Below, one piece after another: positions 37,864-44,771 of a stretch of DNA of 64,000 nt. The DNA is from Flavobacteriales bacterium UBA1986 (GTDB taxonomy: Bacteria > Bacteroidota > Bacteroidia > Flavobacteriales_G > Salibacteraceae). Position 1 is the stretch's first letter, and the number at the start of each line of letters is the position of its first letter. The translations under genes and the position numbers were made by a program. The notes under the pieces were generated by a model. That model was not told where the DNA came from and did not search any database. It worked only from the letters and a program-made list of their open reading frames with translations. The DNA lies in NCBI GenBank assembly GCA_002336245.1, contig DDDG01000006.1:201354-265353 (forward strand), in the 5' to 3' direction.

Positions 37864-37886
37864 AAAAGCACCGCAAGGGTGCTTTT
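37864..37886 (-). terminator. Hairpin AAAAGCACC / GGTGCTTTT, copy A
   Basis: Nine perfect base pairs around GCAAG, with T-rich ends in both directions. It lies between the tRNA-half repeat copy A and the GIY-YIG relic. The equivalent hairpin exists beside the intact unit (38223-38249). Confidence 0.7.
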
Positions 37887-37893
37887 AGTATCG

Positions 37894-37960
37894 AGAAAGG
37901 AGCCTGTCCGACTTTCGGCGGAAGTTGAACCCTTGTCCGCCAGCCGGCGGATATGAATCC
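37894..37960 (-). repeat. Broken tRNA-Met 3'-half copy A with palindrome insertions
   Basis: This segment shares AGAAAGG, AGTTGAACCCTTG and ATGAATCC, in the same order, with the 3' half of the intact tRNA-Met (38337-38410). The pieces between them are replaced by GTCCGACTTTCGGCGGA and TCCGCCAGCCGGCGGA, both palindromic. It begins at the anticodon region and immediately follows the GIY-YIG stop codon on the minus strand. Nearly identical to copy B at 38256-38322, offset 362 bases. Confidence 0.8.
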
Positions 37961-38211
37961 TAGCTCAATACTTCGGTGCGGATCCACTCGCGCCCTTTGG
38001 CACTCTTCAATTGCTTCTCTCGTTGAAGTGCCTCAGTTTTACTACCAAAGTTATCAGTGTGAATTAAGCGCCATGGTCGAAAGCGAATCGTCCAGCCTTT
38101 CGTCGCCTTCTCGTTGTGCGAAAGCAATCGCTGCTCTAAGTTACCGGTGTAACCAATGTAAATCTTATCGTAGTTCTGTGAATGCAGAACGTAAACTACA
38201 AATTCGTTCAT
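37960..38211 (-). CDS. GIY-YIG nuclease family protein (YhbQ/UPF0213-like)
   Basis: 83 residues from ATG 38211 (MNEFVVYVLHS); an upstream ATG at 38235 lies inside the hairpin and is less likely. It is a single GIY-YIG domain: the diagnostic YVLHSQNYDKIYIGYTGN, the Arg in EQRLLSHN, and Glu in KTEALQREKQLKS. These enzymes cut DNA with one metal ion. The gene is enclosed by two direct repeats made of a broken tRNA-Met 3' half plus a terminator hairpin, and lies just downstream of the intact tRNA-Met in the same orientation. This suggests a small mobile or homing cassette tied to that tRNA. Confidence 0.85.
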   Translation of the reverse strand: MNEFVVYVLHSQNYDKIYIGYTGNLEQRLLSHNEKATKGWTIRFRPWRLIHTDNFGSKTEALQREKQLKSAKGREWIRTEVLS

Positions 38212-38222
38212 GCCTGTAAATG

Positions 38223-38249
38223 AAAAAAGCACCACTAAGGTGCTTTTTT
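38223..38249 (-). terminator. Hairpin AAAAAAGCACC / GGTGCTTTTTT, copy B
   Basis: Eleven perfect base pairs around ACTAA with a run of six T on either strand. It stands between the tRNA-like repeat and the GIY-YIG start codon (12 bases away), so on the minus strand it would end transcription from the tRNA side before the nuclease gene. Confidence 0.75.
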
Positions 38250-38255
38250 ATATCT

Positions 38256-38322
38256 AGAAAGGAGCTTGTCCGACTTTCGGCGGAAGTTGAACCCTTGTCC
38301 GCCAGCCGGCGGATATGAATCC
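38256..38322 (-). repeat. Broken tRNA-Met 3'-half copy B with palindrome insertions
   Basis: Near-identical to copy A. It lies 14 bases beyond the 3' end of the intact tRNA-Met and repeats its sequence from the anticodon loop to the acceptor strand, with the same two palindromic blocks inserted. The folding of a tRNA is destroyed, so it is not an RNA gene. Confidence 0.8.
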
Positions 38323-38336
38323 GCCACTCCTTTTTG

Positions 38337-38410
38337 TAGCGAGAAAGGGAGTTGAACCCTTGACCTCCGGGTTATGAATCCGACGCTCTAACCAACTGAG
38401 CTACCTCGCC
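38337..38410 (-). tRNA. tRNA-Met (anticodon CAT)
   Basis: 74-base cloverleaf on the minus strand. Acceptor GGCGAGG pairs with TCTCGCT (two G-U pairs) with discriminator A. The D-loop contains AGCTCAGTTGGTTAGAGC; the anticodon loop is TTCATAA with anticodon CAT; the T-arm is AAGGG-TTCAACT-CCCTT. No encoded CCA. The anticodon stem has one A-C mismatch next to the loop. An elongator Met tRNA is most likely; CAT could also be an Ile-lysidine tRNA. Broken copies of its 3' half follow downstream. Confidence 0.9.
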
Positions 38411-38421
38411 AAATGAGGCGG

Positions 38422-38429
38422 CAAATATA
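38422..38429 (-). promoter_or_regulatory. -7 promoter box of tRNA-Met
   Basis: Minus-strand TATATTTG fits TAnnTTTG and ends 11 bases before the first base of the tRNA. No -33 TTTG at the standard spacing. Confidence 0.5.
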
Positions 38430-38487
38430 GAATTTCAGTTGCTACAATTTTAGCCTGAAGCAATTTGAAAAAGATATTTTTGAAAAG

Positions 38488-39114
38488 ATGTCCAGCGGAA
38501 GAGTTTTACTTGCCCCTTACCTGAGTTTCGCACTCCCCTGTTTATTGGCGATTCTGCTCACCGATCAGCAAGACTTGCACCTCACGATCAACTCCTATCA
38601 CCAGCCCTTTTTAGATCAATTTTTTAAATACGTAACCATCCTAGGAGATGGATACATGCTCTACTTCATTCTTCTCCTGGCGTTTTTTAGGAAATACTGG
38701 GAAACACTTATGCTTTTCACCGGAACGGCGGTGGCTTCAATCGTCACTCAAATAATCAAAAGGAGCCTAGCTTTGCCGAGGCCAGCTCGCGTGTTTAGCG
38801 AGAATGATCAATTGTATTTGGTTCCAGGGATCGACATCCACTTCCACCATTCCTTCCCTTCGGGTCACAGCACCACCGCCTTTGCCATTTACTTCGGTCT
38901 TGCTTTATTGTACCCGAAACAGCGCTGGTTGTTCACGATTGTAGCCGTAATTGTAGCATTCTCACGTGTATACCTTTCCCAGCATTTTTTGGAAGACATC
39001 CTAGCTGGATCGGTCATTGGTTTTGCCTTCATCCTCATCTCATACAATCTTTGGTCTCGCTTGGCGAATTCTTCTCAGAGAAAATGGTTGCATCAAAATT
39101 TGGTCAAAAAGTAG
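38488..39114 (+). CDS. PAP2-family membrane phosphatase
   Basis: 208 residues, about six membrane segments. The three phosphatase motifs are present: K-RSLALPRPAR, PSGHSTT and SRVYLSQHFLEDILAG. Such enzymes remove phosphate from lipid pyrophosphates (for example undecaprenyl diphosphate) or phosphatidate at the membrane. The exact substrate is not clear. A TATTTTTG box at 38475-38482 sits very close to the start codon. Confidence 0.88.
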   Translation: MSSGRVLLAPYLSFALPCLLAILLTDQQDLHLTINSYHQPFLDQFFKYVTILGDGYMLYFILLLAFFRKYWETLMLFTGTAVASIVTQIIKRSLALPRPARVFSENDQLYLVPGIDIHFHHSFPSGHSTTAFAIYFGLALLYPKQRWLFTIVAVIVAFSRVYLSQHFLEDILAGSVIGFAFILISYNLWSRLANSSQRKWLHQNLVKK

Positions 39115-39179
39115 GCCTTTGAACGGGGCCTTGAAAAGTCTCATTCCTTTGATTATCTTGCAACTTAGTCCTTACCCGC

Positions 39180-39560
39180 ATGGCAAAAGAAAAATTTGAA
39201 CTTGAGTTTTTAGTAAAATCATCACCGAACATCCTGTACAATAGGTTAGCTACGCCGAGCGGTTTATCTGAATGGTTTGCAGACAATGTGAACATCAAAG
39301 ACGACCATTTCTTTTTCATTTGGGATGATGCTGAAGAAGAGGCGATTCTACTCGACAAGAAAGCAGGTGAGTCAATTAAGTTTCAATGGACTGAAGATGA
39401 GGGTACTGACTGCTTTTTTGAGTTCCGGATAAAGATTGATAAGCTCACCAAAGAAGCCGCTCTTATCATTACCGATTTCGCTGAACCCGACGAAAAAGAA
39501 AGTGCCTCAATGTTGTGGGAAAGTCAAGTTCACGAATTGCTTCACATCTTAGGCTCCTAA
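39180..39560 (+). CDS. START-like (SRPBCC) domain protein
   Basis: 126 residues forming one helix-grip domain of the AHSA1/START-like type: EFLVKSSPNILYNRLATPSGLSEWFADNV and the C-terminal helix ESQVHELLHILGS. These small cytoplasmic proteins bind hydrophobic ligands; the Bacteroidota version is widely conserved but without known function. Monocistronic between PAP2 and the LptF/G gene. Confidence 0.85.
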   Translation: MAKEKFELEFLVKSSPNILYNRLATPSGLSEWFADNVNIKDDHFFFIWDDAEEEAILLDKKAGESIKFQWTEDEGTDCFFEFRIKIDKLTKEAALIITDFAEPDEKESASMLWESQVHELLHILGS

Positions 39561-39575
39561 GCTCAAGCTTGGCCT

Positions 39576-39583
39576 TATCTTTG
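39576..39583 (+). promoter_or_regulatory. -7 promoter box of the LptF/G gene
   Basis: TATCTTTG fits TAnnTTTG, 20 bases before the GTG start at 39603. Confidence 0.45.
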
Positions 39584-39602
39584 CCCTTCCGAGAATCTCT
39601 AG

Positions 39603-41021
39603 GTGAAGAAGCTTTATAACCTCATTCTTAAGACCTATCTAGGTCCATTTGTGCTGACATTTTTCATCACCCTATTCATTTTGGTGATGCAATTTCTGTG
39701 GAAGTATGTCGATGAAATGATTGGCAAGGGTTTGGAGTGGAACGTCATTGTAGAACTCCTCTTCTACGCCTCCGCCAACTTAGTCACACTAGCACTTCCT
39801 TTGGCTGTTTTGTTGTCTTCCATCATGACATTCGGAACCCTCGGTGAGCACTATGAGCTCGTTGCCTTGAAGGCTTCCGGCTTATCTCTTCAGCGCATCA
39901 TGTTTCCGCTCACGGTCTTCATCTTCGTGACGAGCATTGGGGCTTTTATGTTTTCAAACTACGCATGGCCTAGAGCAAATTTGAAGTTTGCTACCCTACT
40001 CTACGACATCCGGCATAAGAAGCCCGCAATCGACATTCAAGACAAAATCTATTACAAAGAAATTGATGGCTATGTCATTCGAGTTGCGCACAACAACAAG
40101 GAAACCAACACACTGGAAGACATCCTCATCTACGACCATACCGATCGAACTGGAAATAAGAAAGTCATTCGGGCAGATAAAGGTCAAATGGATCTTTCGC
40201 CATTAGGAGACTACTTAATCCTAACCCTTGAAGAAGGCGTCAGCTACCAGGAAATGAAAGGGAAGAATCAACCCCACTTCCAATCGCACTTTAAAAAGGA
40301 AATTGTGCGTTTCCCCCTTGCCGGGTTTGAACTGAACCGATCGGATGAGGAACGCTTTAAGGATAATTTTAAGATGCTAAATATAAGTCAGTTGAGCGCT
40401 GAAATGGACACCTTACGTATGAAGGTGAAGGAACGTGAACGATCCTATTTGGATAAGACTCAAACCTTCAGTCAGCTACTTGCGGATAGCTTTAAATTGG
40501 AAAAACAATATATTCCAGATGAACAGCAAGCTTCCCTTCTCTCCAGCATCGAACCAAAGAGAATGGCATTCGTTTTCGAGCAGGCAATCAACAATACCCG
40601 AAATCACAAAACGAAGCTTTCAACCTACAAGGATGAGCTGGCCTCGCGGCAGAAATACATCAATCGGCACGACATTGAATGGCACCGTAAATTTACTTTA
40701 TCAGTTGCCTGCATAGTACTCTTCTTCATCGGCGCTCCAATGGGCGCATTGATACGAAAAGGTGGACTTGGAATGCCCGTCATTGTTTCCATCCTTTTCT
40801 TCTTGCTGTTTCACATCACTTCTATTACGGGAGAAAAACTCATCAAGCAAGGAGAATTGGGTCCCATTGCGGGGATGTGGTTAGCGACCTTCATCTTATC
40901 TCCAATTGGGATTTTCTTAACCTATAAGGCAAGTACAGATGCCTCTTTCTTACAGTTTGATTTCTATCGCGATGTCTTGAAGCGCTTCATGACGTTTTTT
41001 CAGGGAAAATCTAAAAAGTGA
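39603..41021 (+). CDS. LptF/LptG-type permease
   Basis: 472 residues from a GTG. Membrane helices near residues 15-35, 55-80 and 100-120, a large periplasmic beta-jellyroll domain with a helical insertion (residues about 130-365), then three C-terminal helices. The N-terminal YLGPFVLTFFITLFILVMQFLWKY and ALPLAVLLSSIMTFG are typical of the YjgP/YjgQ family. It forms the membrane part of the Lpt exporter that carries lipopolysaccharide to the outer membrane; F or G cannot be told apart. It overlaps the next gene by four bases (GTGA). Confidence 0.88.
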   Translation: MKKLYNLILKTYLGPFVLTFFITLFILVMQFLWKYVDEMIGKGLEWNVIVELLFYASANLVTLALPLAVLLSSIMTFGTLGEHYELVALKASGLSLQRIMFPLTVFIFVTSIGAFMFSNYAWPRANLKFATLLYDIRHKKPAIDIQDKIYYKEIDGYVIRVAHNNKETNTLEDILIYDHTDRTGNKKVIRADKGQMDLSPLGDYLILTLEEGVSYQEMKGKNQPHFQSHFKKEIVRFPLAGFELNRSDEERFKDNFKMLNISQLSAEMDTLRMKVKERERSYLDKTQTFSQLLADSFKLEKQYIPDEQQASLLSSIEPKRMAFVFEQAINNTRNHKTKLSTYKDELASRQKYINRHDIEWHRKFTLSVACIVLFFIGAPMGALIRKGGLGMPVIVSILFFLLFHITSITGEKLIKQGELGPIAGMWLATFILSPIGIFLTYKASTDASFLQFDFYRDVLKRFMTFFQGKSKK

Positions 41022-42205
41022 AGCCTCAGAAATTGCTCGTAATTCTTTCACGATTCCCTTTTCCTTTAGAAAAAGGAGACAAACTGAGAGCCTTTCATCA
41101 GATTCGAGAGCTCTCGAATGAATTCGAGGTTCACTTATGTTGCGTGACGGATAAACGAGTTTCTGTAGAGGATAAAAAGGCTTTAGAGGGATTTTGTAAG
41201 AGCATTGACATCATCCAATTGAACCGCTTCGGGATCTTGTGGAACCTCTTTCTCGGTGTGTTTTCAAGTAAACCCTTTCAATACCACTATTTCTATCAAA
41301 AATCGGTTCACCAAAAATTGAACAAAATTATAGAAGAACAAAAACCCAAGTTCATCTATTGCCAATTAATCCGAACGGCACGCTATGCCATCGACTATCC
41401 ATTGATTCCTAAAACCCTGGATTATATGGATGCATTAAGTGCAGGAATGAAAAGGCGAAGTGAAAGTGCAGGATTGCCTATGAATCTAATCTATCGCTTG
41501 GAGTCCATACGCTTGGCAAAAATGGAAACCTATTACTTCGACCAATTTGACAAGAAAGTAATCATTTCGGAGAGGGATCGGAGTGAAATTGGCCATCCTC
41601 AAAAATCGGAGATTGGAGTCATTCCCAATGGTATTGGAGAGAAGTTTTTCAATTTCAAGGCTCGGAAAAAAGATGTAGACATACTCTTCACCGGGAATAT
41701 GAATTACCCGCCAAACGTTGACGCAGCAATTTTCCTGGTAAAAAAAGCACTTCCCCTACTCCAACAAAAAGGAATGCAACCTAAGGTTTTAATCTCGGGC
41801 ATTGCCCCAAACAACGCCGTGCGACAGTTGGCGTCAGAACATGTAACTATTGGCGGATGGGTTGACGACATTCGAGAGTCTTACGCTAGAAGCAAGGTGT
41901 TTGTAGCGCCGATGTTCATGGGGTCGGGCCTGCAAAACAAACTGCTAGAAGCCATGGCAATGGGGGTTCCATGCATCACGAGTACCCTTGTAAACGAGTC
42001 ATTGAAAGCAAAAGATGGCGAGCAAGTATTGATTGCAGACGACGAAGTCGCGTACGCGGAGAAAATCGAATATTTATTGAAAAACGTTCATAAGGCTGAA
42101 CACTTAGCCGAAAGCGGTAGAGCTTATGTCCTCAACTCCTTCAATTGGAAACACTTCACGAAAAACTTAGTGGCATTCATCCGAGGCGAATCTAAGTCGC
42201 ATTAA
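41018..42205 (+). CDS. Glycosyltransferase (GT4-like)
   Basis: 395 residues with a GT-B fold. The N-terminal LSRFPFPLEKGDKLRAFHQIREL and the C-terminal MFMGSGLQNKLLEAMAMGVPCI (the E-x7-E type site) place it with GT4 enzymes of the polysaccharide-synthesis type. Coupled to the LptF/G gene by a GTGA overlap, so it may act on a surface glycan or lipopolysaccharide. Donor and acceptor unknown. Confidence 0.85.
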   Translation: MKPQKLLVILSRFPFPLEKGDKLRAFHQIRELSNEFEVHLCCVTDKRVSVEDKKALEGFCKSIDIIQLNRFGILWNLFLGVFSSKPFQYHYFYQKSVHQKLNKIIEEQKPKFIYCQLIRTARYAIDYPLIPKTLDYMDALSAGMKRRSESAGLPMNLIYRLESIRLAKMETYYFDQFDKKVIISERDRSEIGHPQKSEIGVIPNGIGEKFFNFKARKKDVDILFTGNMNYPPNVDAAIFLVKKALPLLQQKGMQPKVLISGIAPNNAVRQLASEHVTIGGWVDDIRESYARSKVFVAPMFMGSGLQNKLLEAMAMGVPCITSTLVNESLKAKDGEQVLIADDEVAYAEKIEYLLKNVHKAEHLAESGRAYVLNSFNWKHFTKNLVAFIRGESKSH

Positions 42206-42217
42206 GTCTGCTTTTTA

Positions 42218-42225
42218 TACTTTTG
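42218..42225 (+). promoter_or_regulatory. -7 promoter box of the SPOR lipoprotein
   Basis: TACTTTTG fits TAnnTTTG, 22 bases before the ATG at 42247. It supports that ATG as the original start of the interrupted gene. Confidence 0.5.
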
Positions 42226-42246
42226 ATTGAATCCAACGCCAGTATC

Positions 42247-43065
42247 ATGAAAGGTCGAATCGCGATTTTCATACTTTTTAGCGTCGCTATTGTCGCTTGC
42301 AAGTCCAATAAAGATGTAGTTGCCGAACCACCCGTCGAAGAGCCGATGGTGGAAATTGCCGACACCATTCAACCCGACCCCATCGCTGAAGAATGACTCG
42401 CTAGTGAAGGAGGTGGTCCAACTTTAGACACGACTCCGGTGAACGCTCCAGAACCTCAAATGGAGACGAACCCTCAAGAGAATCAACCACAGAGTCCTTC
42501 TCAAGCTTCATCCGACGGTGGCACAGGATTCCTAGTGCAATTGGAGTCTGTGATGGGCAGCCCGAATAAGGCGAAGTACAAAGGCATTAAAGATTTGAAT
42601 TTTGAAAAAGGAGCCGATGGCTACATCCGAATTGTACTTGGAAAAGATTTGGGTCGTGCTGCCGCTGAAGAGCTCAGAGATGAGTACAAGCTGAGAGGAT
42701 TCGAAGGTGCCTTCGTTGTTCCAAAAGGAGGCGGTGGAGCAAGCTCTGCTGTTATGGACGCAAGCATGAGCAGTAAAAGTTTGGACAACGTTCAAGGGTT
42801 GGTCTACTTAATTCAACTATCGGCCTTTCAAGGTCCGGCAGAAACGAAAGCATTGTCGAAACTCGGTTGGTATCAAGTTCTTGAATTTGATGATGGATGG
42901 AAGCGAGTTTACTCGGGTGCCTATTCGAATCTGCTGAGCGCTCAAGATGCCTTAAAGAAGTACAGGAAAAAAGGCTTCAAAGACAGTTATGTGGTTCCTT
43001 TTGAAGGATACACCAATAAGCTGAATGGCAAAACAGGTAAAGTAGCCGCTACAAGTCAGCAGTAA
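42247..43065 (+). pseudogene. SPOR-domain lipoprotein with an in-frame TGA
   Basis: The ATG at 42247 begins a lipoprotein signal (ILFSVAIVAC) and an acidic, Pro-rich linker. TGA at 42394-42396 (codon 50) interrupts it, and the same frame continues through more of the linker (EGGGPTLDTTPVNAPEPQMET ...). Two SPOR-like domains follow (TGFLVQLESVMG and LVYLIQLSAFQG, each about 75 residues). SPOR domains bind denuded peptidoglycan at division sites. The stop removes the lipid anchor from the binding domains; restart at GTG 42439 or ATG 42460 would leave a cytoplasmic protein. Confidence 0.85.
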
Positions 43066-44649
43066 TCAGCGAATCAAGGCCACCGTTCCCAACTTATTCC
43101 TGAATTGATTCAGACAGTCCTTGTGCCAGATTTCGTAGGTATAAGTTCCAATTGGTAATTCTCCTCCATCCCAAGGCTCTAATGGATCGTATGTCTGGAA
43201 AACCAGCTCTCCCCATTTGTTGAAGATGTTCATGGAGAAATAACGATCTGAGGGAAACAGCGTTTGAAAGCTTTCATTCAGCCCATCCTTGTTTGGAGTA
43301 AAAGCCCCTGGAATCACTGATTCGTAATCAATTTCATCGATCACTCTGACTTCAGCGCCCAACTCATTTCCACAAGCATCACTCAAGTCTAAATAATACA
43401 CTCCTGCCTCAGTTATGGCCGTCTCTTTCGTCGTGTCGCCGTTGCTCCACAAATAATGGGCGAAGTCAATTCCAGCATCGAGAATTAAGTAAGTGTTTGG
43501 GCACAGGTACTGCTGGGGGTCAATTTCAAAATCAGACAAATCTGCAAAGCTCACATAGATTTCATCGGCCACCGAACCGCAGAAATTCGTGACCGTAACC
43601 GTATAGCTTCCCGTTTTGGTGATCGCCAACTCACTTGCCCTACTACCATTGCTCCATAAGTATGATGACTGAGGAAAAGCCGCATCCACAACAACGGTGT
43701 CACCAACACAACTTTCAACGTCCTCTCCCAAGGAGATGGTTGCAAAATCAAAGACGGATACATTCAGACTGTCGCGACTTAAGCATCCATTATCATCCCA
43801 ACCTTTGAACCAATAGTTCCCACTGCTGTATACGATTGTAGAATCGCTGTTGTCGCCATTAGACCAAAGTATCTGCGCGAAACCCGTGGATTTGAGGACG
43901 ACAGAATCTCCATCGCACAAGTTCTGATTTGGACCCAGTTCAATTGGAATCAAGGCATGCTCGAGCAAGCGTGCCGTATCTGCCCAGAGGCATGCATTTG
44001 CATCTATGGTTTCAACCCAATAAACTCCCGTTGTATCTGCAGCAATCTGGTTTGTGGTATCCCCCGTGCTCCAACTGTAGCTCACGTAATTTGGAATTAC
44101 CGAAAAAGACGACCCGAAACCCGGACAAACCGTATCGTTGCTGGAAAGCTCAATGACCGGAGAAGAGGTGTAAACAACTTCAGAGTACAAGGAGACCAGG
44201 TAAGGACCGGTATTCCAATTCACGGCTTTGATGGCAATGGTATTCACTCCAATGCGGAGAAATGGCGCTAGATTGAAGTTATAGAAGAGCCCCAAGTTTT
44301 TACCAATACCAACCAGGCTGTCGTTCATATACAGCTCAAATTCATTGTCGGCGGTGATGGTAATGGGCGCATCTACGCAACTGCCCTTCAGCTCAAAAGA
44401 TTTCCTGAAATACACCGTGTCGCTGTATGGATCAATCCACATGGTTCCGCTGTTTGTTACAACAGGCGATACGACGGTGGGCACCGGACTCAATGAATTC
44501 CCCCAGCCAGAATCGTCGAAGTTGGGCGATTTCCAACCCGATTGATAGGAAGGAAAAGCTTTCCACGTATTGTCGCCTTTGAGTACGATCTGAGCATTTG
44601 ATGCAAATGCAAAGAGAAGGAGTGATATGACGAAACTGACTTTTCCCAA
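43066..44649 (-). CDS. Secreted adhesin-like protein with T9SS type B sorting domain
   Basis: 527 residues with a signal peptide (MGKVSFVISLLLFAFASNAQ). Residues about 25-165 resemble a galactose-binding-like jelly-roll. Four to five repeats of an Ig-like unit carry the pattern SYSWSTGDTT / ILWSNGDNS / YLWSNG. The C-terminal 80 residues are the gliding-motility/T9SS type B domain (PGAFTPNKDGLNE ... FNKWGELVFQ ... PIGTYTYEIWH). It is exported through the outer membrane and held at the surface or released. Probably an adhesin or matrix protein. Confidence 0.88.
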   Translation of the reverse strand: MGKVSFVISLLLFAFASNAQIVLKGDNTWKAFPSYQSGWKSPNFDDSGWGNSLSPVPTVVSPVVTNSGTMWIDPYSDTVYFRKSFELKGSCVDAPITITADNEFELYMNDSLVGIGKNLGLFYNFNLAPFLRIGVNTIAIKAVNWNTGPYLVSLYSEVVYTSSPVIELSSNDTVCPGFGSSFSVIPNYVSYSWSTGDTTNQIAADTTGVYWVETIDANACLWADTARLLEHALIPIELGPNQNLCDGDSVVLKSTGFAQILWSNGDNSDSTIVYSSGNYWFKGWDDNGCLSRDSLNVSVFDFATISLGEDVESCVGDTVVVDAAFPQSSYLWSNGSRASELAITKTGSYTVTVTNFCGSVADEIYVSFADLSDFEIDPQQYLCPNTYLILDAGIDFAHYLWSNGDTTKETAITEAGVYYLDLSDACGNELGAEVRVIDEIDYESVIPGAFTPNKDGLNESFQTLFPSDRYFSMNIFNKWGELVFQTYDPLEPWDGGELPIGTYTYEIWHKDCLNQFRNKLGTVALIR

Positions 44650-44720
44650 GGTTTTCGGAATGCGTTCAAAAATACTCCGATTCTACGTGTGGCAATCCGA
44701 TGAAGATTTGGTTTTAAACA

Positions 44721-44754
44721 AAAAAGCCCGAAGAATATGTTCATCGGGCTTTTT
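44721..44754 (-). terminator. Bidirectional terminator after clpB
   Basis: Arms AAAAAGCCCGA (44721-44731) and TCGGGCTTTTT (44744-44754), perfectly complementary with a 12-base loop, 18 bases after the clpB stop on the minus strand. Confidence 0.85.
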
Positions 44755-44771
44755 CCTAGTTCATCAGCCTA

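Noticed and set aside
37894..38322. tRNA-like copies A and B as functional tRNAs
   Set aside because: They lack the 5' half, and insertions destroy the T-arm and anticodon stem.
42394..42396. TGA as a selenocysteine codon
   Set aside because: It lies in a Pro/Glu-rich linker with no redox motif, and no stem-loop follows; other interrupted genes use TAG and TAA.
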